Shown here piece by piece: positions 25,456 through 32,939 of a DNA stretch of 64,000 bases. Position numbers and translations under genes: made by a program. How positions within the stretch are numbered: position 1 is the stretch's first letter; every line of letters starts with the position of its first letter. The DNA is taken from assembly GCA_048939595.1 (NCBI GenBank), contig JBHLPI010000001.1, positions 19,559 through 83,558 on the forward strand, given 5' to 3'. This DNA is from Hermodarchaeum sp048939595. GTDB taxonomy: Archaea > Asgardarchaeota > Hermodarchaeia > Hermodarchaeales > Hermodarchaeaceae. The notes below the pieces were generated by a model, which saw only the letters and a program-made list of their open reading frames with translations, was not told where the DNA came from and did not search any database.

Positions 25456-26925
25456 ATGCAATTTACTGAAATGATCATATGGTTCTTCAGCCTTGTTGCT
25501 AGCCCTTTCTTCCCCTTCATCATATTTGCGATTCTAGCGTTGCTTACACCTGTTATCGATCGAGTCTTTCGAGGGAAAGTCGCCCCTTTTTGGGCACTCC
25601 TCAATCTTGCTATATTCGCAATATTAGTGCTGCCTCAATGGACGACCATTATTACTTCACCATCCGTCTCCACAACCCTCCTCCTAGATGGCATTAGCCT
25701 ATTTTTCGTGACTCTTTTCATCGTCGTTGGTGTTGCCGTCATCATTGCATCAATTAACTACTTCGAGGAAAATCCCAACAAAGAGATCTACTACACATTA
25801 CTGCAACTAGCCCTTCTAGGAATGATGTTGTTATCCATGGCAGTTGATTTAATTGTCATGTTCGCCGGATGGATACTCGTTGCTGTTAGCAGCTACACAC
25901 TTGTGGTAATTCGTAAAGACAATGCACAAGGTGTTGAGGCTGGCGTAAAGTACCTCATCATGAGCGCTGCATCCTCAGCAGTAATGTTACTTGGCATCTC
26001 AGTAATCTTTGGACTCACAGGAAGTACTCGATTAGTAGAGATTTCTTCGGCATGGACTACCCTTGATCCAAACCTTGTTCCTATCGCCCTACTAGGCGTA
26101 ATGTTGATTCTAGTTGGATTTGGGTTCAAAATGGGCATCATCCCATTCCATATGTGGCTGCCTGACACGTATGAAGGCGCCCCACAGCCAGTTTCCGCCT
26201 TTCTAGGCGGAGGCTCAAATAAAGCCGCTTTTGCTGTGGCTATCCGTGTCTTCATTTTAGGATTCCTGATCTTCCGCTTCCAATGGACTGCTGCATTTGC
26301 TTTTCTCGCACTAATAACTATGACGTGGGGAAACATTGCAGCTCTCTCACAAAAAACTCTTCCAAGGTTGCTCGCATATTCAGCTATTGCACAAGCGGGG
26401 TACACAATAATCGGTCTTGCCGTACCAACGGTCTTAGGATTATCAGGCTTAATGTTTCATGCCTTGAATGATGGATTAGCCAAAACAGGAGCATTCATTG
26501 CAGCAGCAGCTGTCGCTTTTACGCTTACGAAAACCAAACTTTCTGGATACAATGGCTTAAGCAAACGAATGCCAATCACTGCTCTTAGCTTAACAATTCT
26601 ACTTTTAGCACTTGCAGGTGTCCCTCCTTTGAGTGGATTTTTCAGTAAACTGATTTTGTTTACAGCAGCAGTCGAAGTAGGATTACTCTGGTTAGCACTC
26701 GCAGGTGTCCTTAATAGCGCGTTTTCACTTGCTTATTACGGATGGATAATCAAACGAATGTTTATGGACGAGCCTGACGAGGCGGTCACAGATCAGCCCG
26801 TCAGAGAATCACGTAAATTCCAGTTTGTGCTCATCACACTAGCAGTAGCCACAATTCTCATTGGAATTTTTAGTGGTATAATTCTCGGATACATCGAAGC
26901 CATAGTGATTGGGTTCTTACCTTAA
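25456..26925 (+). CDS. nuoN: Complex I subunit N
   Basis: 489 residues, last gene of the operon, starting directly after the nuoM stop. NuoN signatures: FKMGIIPFHMWLPDTYEGAP with the TM7 Lys and SAFLGGGSNKAAFAVAIRVF with the TM8 Lys. LLAYSAIAQAGYTIIGL is TM10. The TM5 segment reads VMFAGWILVAVSSYTL (about 134-149). The position that is Glu in most NuoN (for example E133 in E. coli, LFLGIELISL) appears to be Ile140, so one proton-pathway residue is missing. The gene ends 18 bases before the convergent hdrD-like gene. Confidence 0.92.
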   Translation: MQFTEMIIWFFSLVASPFFPFIIFAILALLTPVIDRVFRGKVAPFWALLNLAIFAILVLPQWTTIITSPSVSTTLLLDGISLFFVTLFIVVGVAVIIASINYFEENPNKEIYYTLLQLALLGMMLLSMAVDLIVMFAGWILVAVSSYTLVVIRKDNAQGVEAGVKYLIMSAASSAVMLLGISVIFGLTGSTRLVEISSAWTTLDPNLVPIALLGVMLILVGFGFKMGIIPFHMWLPDTYEGAPQPVSAFLGGGSNKAAFAVAIRVFILGFLIFRFQWTAAFAFLALITMTWGNIAALSQKTLPRLLAYSAIAQAGYTIIGLAVPTVLGLSGLMFHALNDGLAKTGAFIAAAAVAFTLTKTKLSGYNGLSKRMPITALSLTILLLALAGVPPLSGFFSKLILFTAAVEVGLLWLALAGVLNSAFSLAYYGWIIKRMFMDEPDEAVTDQPVRESRKFQFVLITLAVATILIGIFSGIILGYIEAIVIGFLP

Positions 26926-26943
26926 TAAGATGAAATGAAGTGG

Positions 26944-28299
26944 TCATTCATTGGGTGGAGTTATTCGTAAGAATTGTCCAACAAGTGTAACGATGTCAAC
27001 CACCGGTATGTCCAAGCCAAGCCGTTGCATCCCATGAGTAAGATTAAGAACACAGAAAGGACAGGCAGAGACAACCATGGTCGCCCCTGTTTCCATAATT
27101 TCACCAACACGTTCCCAGGCCATGCGCTCTTCTAAAGGCATTACCGCCTTTTCTTCTTCGGAAAGTTCATGATACTCTCTTGTTAGGTTTTTTGCCGCCT
27201 CCTTAACTTGAGCTGGGGAACTGGTAGGTTTGGCATCATGGATTCGTTTTGCGGCGATCTCTAAGGCAAGCTCTGGTATTCCAGCTTTTACTCCACCCCC
27301 AGCGCCACAACACCGTGAGTATTCTCGGGTGCGCTTCATCTCGACAAGTGTTATGCCAGGCAAAAGCTCAAGGATTCGTCGAGGCTCATCATAGACGCCT
27401 ACATGGCGACCAAGATGACAGGGGTCGTGATATGCTACACGTTCCTCAACACCCGGGAGGGGGTCAATCTTAACGGTTTCTAATTTCTTAGCAAGCAATT
27501 GTGTAATATGTTGAACTTTGAAAGGTAACTTCCCGTAGTATCTTGGCCAATCGAAGACAGAGGTTCGAAAACAACCAGAGCATGAATACACAACGAGGTT
27601 CACACCTTTTTCTCTGATAGTGTTTACATTGTGTTGAACGAGGTCTTTGACGACTTCAATCTGTCCAGTTCGAATAAGTGGAGAACCACAGCACCGTTCA
27701 TCATTTCCGGGTAATACAAAATCGATATTTAGCTTGTTTAGAATCCGAGCTGTGGTAATGGCGAGGTGTTGCATCTTATAAGAAGATGTACATCCCACAA
27801 AATATGCTATATCTGCGGTCTCAGCTACTTTGACATCAGAAGGCAACCAATTTGATCGTGCAAGATGATCTTCTCCATACGGGTTATACTTGGTTTTAAC
27901 ATTAGTTGGCCATTGGCGCTGTCGTTCGAGTGGTCCAAAACCTTGCTTCACCATATCAGCGCGAATTGTTTCCCATAGACTACAACTTTTAATTCGTGAT
28001 TCACACACCGTTTGACACTGTCCACAGACTGTGCAAAGGTAAAGATCTTCCACAAACTTGTCGATCTTATTCTTATCAATAAGACTTCCACCTCTAGCCC
28101 GTCCCATAATTCCGTAGACGTGTTTGACCATTTCTCGCAGATTTCGAATCTTTCCACGAGCTGTTACACCTTCGCGCTGTAACTGGTCAAAGACTGGACA
28201 GAACTTAACACATTCCCCACAATCGACACAAGCATCGAGTTCCATCGTTTGTTTTCGAGTTAATTGTGGGAAACTCATTTTTTCTTTATTAGTTGTCAT
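26944..28299 (-). CDS. hdrD: HdrD-like iron-sulfur protein (heterodisulfide-reductase/CCG-domain family)
   Basis: 451 residues from ATG 28299. The N-terminal ferredoxin part has Cys24, 27, 30, 34 (CVDCGECVKFCP) and a second set, CTVCGQCQTVCE, around 97-108. Two CCG (cysteine-rich) domains follow: CCGSP with CSGC, and DPCHLGRH, CCGAGGG and CPFC. This is the layout of HdrD/GlpC-type subunits that handle thiol-disulfide or hydroxy-acid chemistry with quinone-side electrons. The frame is open 20 codons upstream; ATG 28299 overlaps the cytochrome b stop by 11 bases, so translation is coupled. The substrate (a disulfide, lactate-type, or another) cannot be told. Confidence 0.87.
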   Translation of the reverse strand: MTTNKEKMSFPQLTRKQTMELDACVDCGECVKFCPVFDQLQREGVTARGKIRNLREMVKHVYGIMGRARGGSLIDKNKIDKFVEDLYLCTVCGQCQTVCESRIKSCSLWETIRADMVKQGFGPLERQRQWPTNVKTKYNPYGEDHLARSNWLPSDVKVAETADIAYFVGCTSSYKMQHLAITTARILNKLNIDFVLPGNDERCCGSPLIRTGQIEVVKDLVQHNVNTIREKGVNLVVYSCSGCFRTSVFDWPRYYGKLPFKVQHITQLLAKKLETVKIDPLPGVEERVAYHDPCHLGRHVGVYDEPRRILELLPGITLVEMKRTREYSRCCGAGGGVKAGIPELALEIAAKRIHDAKPTSSPAQVKEAAKNLTREYHELSEEEKAVMPLEERMAWERVGEIMETGATMVVSACPFCVLNLTHGMQRLGLDIPVVDIVTLVGQFLRITPPNE

Positions 28300-29014
28300 T
28301 CTCATCAACACCCGTGACTTCGCGAATATATTCCTCCTCCCACTTTTCTTCAATCGCACTACGAACCATGATTATTGGCGCCGCAATGATATGCTGAAAT
28401 TTTGAATAAAATAAAACGGCAATCATCGTCCATATAATGAATCCGTGAATGATTCCATACCACCCGCGAATACCGATAACATATTCATAGGAAAACGCTA
28501 AATGCCCTGATACTGCAATAGACAGCAGTAGAATCAACGGTAAGTAGTTATGAAAGTTTGTTACCGCTCGCCCCTCTTTCGAACCAATGCGGCTCCCAAA
28601 AGCCAGTATTACACCAATTACTAGCATTATAGTCAATACATCATGAGCAATGATTCGCATTTCCAGAGTAGCCCAAGGAAAGAGAATGGCTTCATTAAGT
28701 AAAATGAGCCGAGGGATCCCATGGAAGAAAAGGAGACCTGCAAATCCCACCAAAATAAATCCGTGTTTCACCCATCTAAACATGGACTGACGTCTTATCG
28801 TTCCACCAAAAGTCCAATCAGAGATTACCGTCTTAATAAAAGCCACAAATTTTGTTCGAAAAGGCACATCAATGAGCCAACCAGCTGTATGCTCAGCAGG
28901 TTCTTCGTGTGGTTTCGTCCAACGGACGAGAATCCGAATGAAACCGATCGTAAACAGGGCTAACGCGATCCAACGATAGAAAAACAAAATTTGATACGCT
29001 AGCTCTTGTTCCAT
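28289..29014 (-). CDS. hdrE: Cytochrome b membrane subunit (HdrE / nitrate reductase gamma-like)
   Basis: 241 residues with five predicted transmembrane helices. Candidate haem b ligands are His84, His98, His124, His171 and His190, located in or at the ends of helices; haem binding is inferred. FNRHxx-type NarI segments are represented by WVKHGFILVGFAGLLFFHGIPR and TNFHNYLPLILLL. It precedes the HdrD-like gene by an overlap, giving a two-subunit membrane complex that exchanges electrons with menaquinone. Start ATG 29014. The operon is followed convergently by nuoN. Confidence 0.85.
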   Translation of the reverse strand: MEQELAYQILFFYRWIALALFTIGFIRILVRWTKPHEEPAEHTAGWLIDVPFRTKFVAFIKTVISDWTFGGTIRRQSMFRWVKHGFILVGFAGLLFFHGIPRLILLNEAILFPWATLEMRIIAHDVLTIMLVIGVILAFGSRIGSKEGRAVTNFHNYLPLILLLSIAVSGHLAFSYEYVIGIRGWYGIIHGFIIWTMIAVLFYSKFQHIIAAPIIMVRSAIEEKWEEEYIREVTGVDENDN

Positions 29015-29128
29015 AAAATCGCACCTTTAACCTCTATTCAAACGCCCCAGATTTTCATCATAAGGCTTCCCAATTTACTATTCGTACCTCTTTTCAGACA
29101 GAACAGACCGTGAAAAAAGAAAAGGGGA

Positions 29129-29170
29129 AAATTGGAGGGCGTGACAACAAGGTCAATAGCCCTCCAATTT
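29129..29170 (-). terminator. Intrinsic-type terminator after the doxX-like gene
   Basis: A perfect 12-base inverted repeat: left arm 29129-29140 (AAATTGGAGGGC) and right arm 29159-29170 with an 18-base loop. On the minus strand it lies 19 bases after the doxX stop and is followed by a T-rich tract (rc of 29110-29128). Its position, symmetry and T-tract fit an end signal for doxX transcription. It also separates doxX from the cytochrome b-hdrD operon. Confidence 0.75.
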
Positions 29171-29188
29171 CGTTTTCGTCATGTAAAT

Positions 29189-29887
29189 CTATGTCCATAA
29201 TCCTAAAAATCGTAGGAATGCGGTCTTAGATTCCTCGAGCTTAGGACCGAGCCACTGGTCCACACCAAGGTATCGACCGGCTTGATACATTCCTGCGACG
29301 AAGAATGCAACTGAGCCAAGGAAGTTGACACCAAATGTGGAGACACTCAGCCACCCGAGCAAGAAGAGGAATGTCCATTGCATGAGTACACCACCGAATG
29401 AACCTAATCGAGTAAAGAACCCGAAGGTTAAGGAAAGCCCGACCAGAAGTTCACCTGCAGCAATTAATATCAAAAAGAACGTTGGATTCAATAGAATTAC
29501 TATATTGAAAAACCCTTGAATATATGGGCTGGGAGCTGAAGATGCAGCAAGCATCAGAAGCCCATAGTTTGTTGAATACGCAGGATTGAGAAGCTTTTCT
29601 AAACCGCCATGAAGAAATTCATAGCCTAAGGCTAATCGCAATGGGAGTAAGATTGCTAGAATTGGAAATTTTTCAGGCCAAATCCATCGCAAGAAGAATA
29701 TAGTTGGCACTAGAATAATCGCTAGTATAATGAGAGGTGACAAGGCTAAGCTGAGCCAAGGAAAGAGAATTGCTGGATCTGGAACCATCCACTGTGGTCC
29801 TAAACTAAGTAGGATAATGGCTAGAAGAATCGCATCTACGATCACTAGAAAGATAAGACCGATCCACTGATTTCGATTTAATTCCAT
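29189..29887 (-). CDS. DoxX/DoxD-family membrane protein
   Basis: 232 residues with about six hydrophobic helices. The core LRLALGYEFLHGGLEKLLNP (about 82-101) and ELLVGLSLTFGFFTRLGSF (about 147-165) are DoxX/DoxD hallmarks. In Acidianus the DoxD-DoxA pair is a thiosulfate:quinone oxidoreductase. Here no DoxA is adjacent, so only the family can be claimed. Its place among quinone-linked genes and near the SQR operon suggests a role in sulfur or quinone redox. A strong TATA box and a GGAG SD precede ATG 29887; a terminator follows. Confidence 0.8.
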   Translation of the reverse strand: MELNRNQWIGLIFLVIVDAILLAIILLSLGPQWMVPDPAILFPWLSLALSPLIILAIILVPTIFFLRWIWPEKFPILAILLPLRLALGYEFLHGGLEKLLNPAYSTNYGLLMLAASSAPSPYIQGFFNIVILLNPTFFLILIAAGELLVGLSLTFGFFTRLGSFGGVLMQWTFLFLLGWLSVSTFGVNFLGSVAFFVAGMYQAGRYLGVDQWLGPKLEESKTAFLRFLGLWT

Positions 29888-29933
29888 GGTTATCTCTCCT
29901 AATGAGATGTTAGAAACGAGAATTCGGGATTCC

Positions 29934-29946
29934 TTTTTATATATTA
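29934..29946 (-). promoter_or_regulatory. TATA box for the doxX-like gene
   Basis: On the minus strand this reads TAATATATAAAAA, a near-ideal archaeal TATA element, about 50 bases before the ATG at 29887. A transcription start about 25 bases downstream would leave a leader of about 25 bases with GGAGAG as SD. It also shows that the SufR-like gene upstream has its own transcript end between 29947 and 30037. Confidence 0.6.
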
Positions 29947-30037
29947 TACTATTGTATTTGTGTTAAATTGAATAAATAGATAATTTGCCATGCTCTACCA
30001 TATTCTAGTTTTTATCGTCTTTTCCCGCTTATCTAGG

Positions 30038-30754
30038 TTAGAGTCGAATTTCGAGTTGACACCCTTCATCTCCATGCGATCTACAGCTCACGCGTTCGAC
30101 ACTTCGAATTGGTTGTCCGCACATTATTGTAAAAAGTGTCGGGTAGTAGCTATTGTGAAAGTGGCACATTAACCCTTCATATTTGAAACTAACTTCTTGG
30201 AATAAGCAATTATAGGTACGGATTACAAGTGTCTTATCCTGAAGATGAACACTAGCATTGTAGCCAAGCTGATTTAGGGATTCGCCAAGTTTTTTTCGAA
30301 AGGTAGCAGTGCTCATGGGAACTCGGTGACTTTGACGCCATACTTGTGCAGTATCTTTCGCCGCTTGTTTTCCCATGTCTTGGAATAGCTCAATTGTGGC
30401 TTCCCTTCCCAATTTTCTTAAAAAAGTAGAAATCAGCATATCCGCAAGTTGCCAATATCGACGGGGAGGTGTTGTGATGATTAACGCTTTTTGGAGACAG
30501 TATCGTTGGGCTGGTCTTCCTCGGGAACGGGGCGCATCTATGTCGATTTGGCTTTCAGCAATAACTTTCAAGGCGAGAAGATCAACGAGAGTGTATCGGA
30601 TAGCTGATTCACTGAGATTTGTTCCCTTGGCAATATCGCTAATTGTAGAATTTGGATGAGTGGAGATGAATTCGATAATCCGAGTAGCCGCTCGCTGACT
30701 ATGTATAGGAATTCGTGAGAGTGTTTCATTATCTATAATTAATTGGTTTGTCAT
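30038..30754 (-). CDS. SufR-like winged-helix regulator with Cys-rich sensor domain
   Basis: 238 residues. The N-terminal HTH (about 20-90) has STISDIAKGTNLSESAIRYTLVDL and the wing SRGRPAQRYCLQ, as in SufR/ArsR-like regulators. The C-terminal half carries Cys183, Cys197, Cys212, Cys224 and Cys232, with spacing (x13, x14, x11, x7) close to SufR-type proteins, where such residues bind an iron-sulfur cluster. ATG 30754 is preferred over 30790 because GAGGGA lies about 8 bases upstream. It is downstream of fixC and fixX on the same strand, so it may sense iron-sulfur or redox state and adjust this electron-transfer region. The sensing role is inferred. Confidence 0.72.
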   Translation of the reverse strand: MTNQLIIDNETLSRIPIHSQRAATRIIEFISTHPNSTISDIAKGTNLSESAIRYTLVDLLALKVIAESQIDIDAPRSRGRPAQRYCLQKALIITTPPRRYWQLADMLISTFLRKLGREATIELFQDMGKQAAKDTAQVWRQSHRVPMSTATFRKKLGESLNQLGYNASVHLQDKTLVIRTYNCLFQEVSFKYEGLMCHFHNSYYPTLFTIMCGQPIRSVERVSCRSHGDEGCQLEIRL

Positions 30755-30814
30755 TATTGATTCCCTCTGTGCTTCTTTAGAAGGTTGCACCCAGTGAAGT
30801 TAGCATTCTCGAAT

Positions 30815-31084
30815 CTAGCCATATTGAAATGCGGCTCCGAAGGTTCCTCGTGGGTAATTCCATTCGATAACACGTTTAGGGCAGAGAATTTTGCAGGTTC
30901 CACATTCAATACAGTCTTCGTATTGGAATTGGAATTTGCCTCCTTCGATTTCAAAACACCCTGCGGGGCAACCAGCGATGCAAGGTTTATTTTTACAACC
31001 TTCGCATTCTTCAGTTTGCACAATGATATGTGGTTCTTTGTCGATGTTATAGCGAATAAGCCCAAGTTTTTCTGCGAGTTTCAT
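30815..31084 (-). CDS. fixX: FixX-like ferredoxin
   Basis: 89 residues; partner of FixC in electron transfer to quinone. Cys residues: CEGCKNKPCIAGCP (about 27-40) and CIECGTCKILCP (about 58-69), the latter a full [4Fe-4S] motif, as in FixX. NYPRGTFGAAFQYG at the C-terminus is the typical FixX tail. Its ATG overlaps the fixC stop by 4 bases. The 12 Cys-rich residues in the first part resemble the degenerate first cluster of FixX. Confidence 0.93.
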   Translation of the reverse strand: MKLAEKLGLIRYNIDKEPHIIVQTEECEGCKNKPCIAGCPAGCFEIEGGKFQFQYEDCIECGTCKILCPKRVIEWNYPRGTFGAAFQYG

Positions 31085-32364
31085 AATCCTCTCACCACTT
31101 GTAGTCCATCCCGAATAAGTGATGGAATTGTTACGTTTCCTAGAACATGCCGAATTAGGTGCTGAACGAGTTTCTGTCGAGGCACACCACGTGAAGTAAA
31201 TAGTTCGCGTGCGAACGCATTTACTAGATTAGGATACGTTGTGTGCACACGTGGATTGTTGAACAGGTATCGGGCCCGTTTGAAGGTTTTCATGTCTTTA
31301 AGAACAAAGCTGTCTTGGAGTGATTTTTCGTAGTACTTTAAGCTTCGCTTAGTGAAGTCGCCCGATTTAGACGCAGCTATTACTGTTTCAGCAGCAGCTA
31401 TGCCAGATGCAATAGCGAAGTTCATTCCTTCAAGAGCATAACCAATATTAAAGGCAAGACCTGCTGCGTCGCCTATGACTAAAAGACCATCCGTGTAGAG
31501 CTTTGTGATGCCTGAAAAGCCTCCTTCGGGGACTAGATGAGCGGAATACTCTTTGAGGTCTCCGTTGCGAATTAAACGTTGGATGAACGGATAGGATTTG
31601 TAGTGCTCTATAAGGTCAGGTGCTGTTTCGCTGGTTACTTCGAATGCGGGAAGGAAGATAACAAGACCTAATGAAAGGGTGTCATGGTTTGTATAAAGAA
31701 AACCACCACCCGGATAGCCTTTGGTACACCCGATGAAATGGTATGCTGCGCCCTCATTGCCGATAAGATTGAACCGTTCTTCAATGACATCCCGTGGAAG
31801 CGCATAGACTTCTTTGATACCCAGCCCCATTTGTTCGGGTGTGTGGTCTTTTCGAAGGTTGGCTTTCTTCGCTAATTGCGAGTTGACTCCGTCTGCTGCA
31901 ATCACCACATTCGCAAAGACTTCATCTGTCCCTGCTTTTACTCCGATAATTTGATTATTTTCCCAAAGTAAATCGTCTACTCGAATGCCGGGGGCAAGGA
32001 GAGCTCCTGCTTTTTCGGCTTCCTTGGCAAACCATTGATCGAACTTATAGCGGTTCACCGAATAACCATCATTTGGAAAGGGGGTACGTTTTCCTGATGA
32101 GAAGTCTAAGGTGAACGCAGAACCATTGGAGAGTAACGAAAGTCTGTGAGTTGTTATTCGTCGTTCAACAGGAGCTTGTTCCCAGTATTTCGGAATCAAG
32201 TTATGGAGCACTTGCCCATATAGAACCCCGCCTGAAACATTCTTTTCACCGGGAGTTTTTGCTCGTTCAACTAGCATAACCTGTAATCCGGCTTTTGCTA
32301 GTGTATAGGCTGCGGCATTTCCAGCAGGACCAGCACCAACAACAATTGCACTAAGTGAGTCCAT
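31081..32364 (-). CDS. fixC: FixC / ETF:quinone oxidoreductase-like flavoprotein
   Basis: 427 residues from ATG 32364 (AAGGCG lies about 7 bases upstream; the frame is open 15 codons further). The FAD motif GAGPAGNAAAY is at about 10-20. NVSGGVLYG near 43-51 and the second FAD motif LLVIGDAAGLAFNIGYALEG near 303-322 are FixC signatures. The protein passes electrons from electron-transfer flavoprotein (EtfAB/FixAB) to quinone via FixX. No etfAB/fixAB genes are present in the window. A TATA-like ATTATA at about 32420-32429 lies some 60 bases before the ATG. Confidence 0.9.
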   Translation of the reverse strand: MDSLSAIVVGAGPAGNAAAYTLAKAGLQVMLVERAKTPGEKNVSGGVLYGQVLHNLIPKYWEQAPVERRITTHRLSLLSNGSAFTLDFSSGKRTPFPNDGYSVNRYKFDQWFAKEAEKAGALLAPGIRVDDLLWENNQIIGVKAGTDEVFANVVIAADGVNSQLAKKANLRKDHTPEQMGLGIKEVYALPRDVIEERFNLIGNEGAAYHFIGCTKGYPGGGFLYTNHDTLSLGLVIFLPAFEVTSETAPDLIEHYKSYPFIQRLIRNGDLKEYSAHLVPEGGFSGITKLYTDGLLVIGDAAGLAFNIGYALEGMNFAIASGIAAAETVIAASKSGDFTKRSLKYYEKSLQDSFVLKDMKTFKRARYLFNNPRVHTTYPNLVNAFARELFTSRGVPRQKLVQHLIRHVLGNVTIPSLIRDGLQVVRGL

Positions 32365-32544
32365 ATTCTTCGCCTTTAATTTTTTTGACTTCTTTACAAA
32401 TAAGTGCATAAAAAATGACTATATTATAACAATTATCAACTTCTTTACTGAGATTTCATAAAAATGTTAATAGACAAGTACGAGAGAACATAGGCGTTTC
32501 TACAGCTATTTATGCGCTGAACGGAGAATTGTAAATGTGATTAG

Positions 32545-32919
32545 ATGACCGTTGAACAATTCGATTCTAATTACAGGGATGAAGCTGCAAAAATGCGAAC
32601 GTTACTAGCAGCTCTTCGAACACTTGAAGCTATTCGAAGAAGCAAGCTAGCCGTGCTACGAACCGGCATTAGTGTATTGGCGATTTCCCTAACGATTATA
32701 ACTGTTCTTATATCCACCTCTTCATTTTGGGATCCTGCAACAGTACTTGTCTTATTATGGTTCGTCGCAATCCTCCTTACAACCCTCTTGATTATTGGAA
32801 CTTTTCTATTTTGGCGCGGATTACGAGGAATGCGTGAAATTGACCGAAAACGATACAAGCTAGCCTTGGAAGTTGAAACTCTAGATCACACCTATAAAGG
32901 AATCTTTCAAGAGCACTAG
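32545..32919 (+). CDS. Small membrane protein with N-terminal helix and two TM segments
   Basis: 124 residues. Residues 1-40 are polar and probably coiled-coil (DEAAKMRTLLAALRTLEAIR), then come two hydrophobic helices (about 41-58 and 65-92), and a charged C-terminal helix (GMREIDRKRYKLALEVETLD). It is divergent from fixC and convergent with the phosphodiesterase gene at its 3' end. I recognise no family; topology suggests both ends are cytoplasmic. Confidence 0.6.
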   Translation: MTVEQFDSNYRDEAAKMRTLLAALRTLEAIRRSKLAVLRTGISVLAISLTIITVLISTSSFWDPATVLVLLWFVAILLTTLLIIGTFLFWRGLRGMREIDRKRYKLALEVETLDHTYKGIFQEH

Positions 32920-32939
32920 GCACGAATCAATAAAGTGAA

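Noticed and set aside
27560..27575. TTCGA-type T-loop look-alikes (for example GGTTCGAAAA) as tRNA genes
   Set aside because: They lie inside coding sequence and lack acceptor and anticodon stems. No tRNA, rRNA or CRISPR repeat was found in the window.
30754..31065. 103-codon frame on the minus strand overlapping fixX in another frame
   Set aside because: It lies in the shadow of fixX, which has two full Cys motifs; the alternative frame has no recognisable domain.
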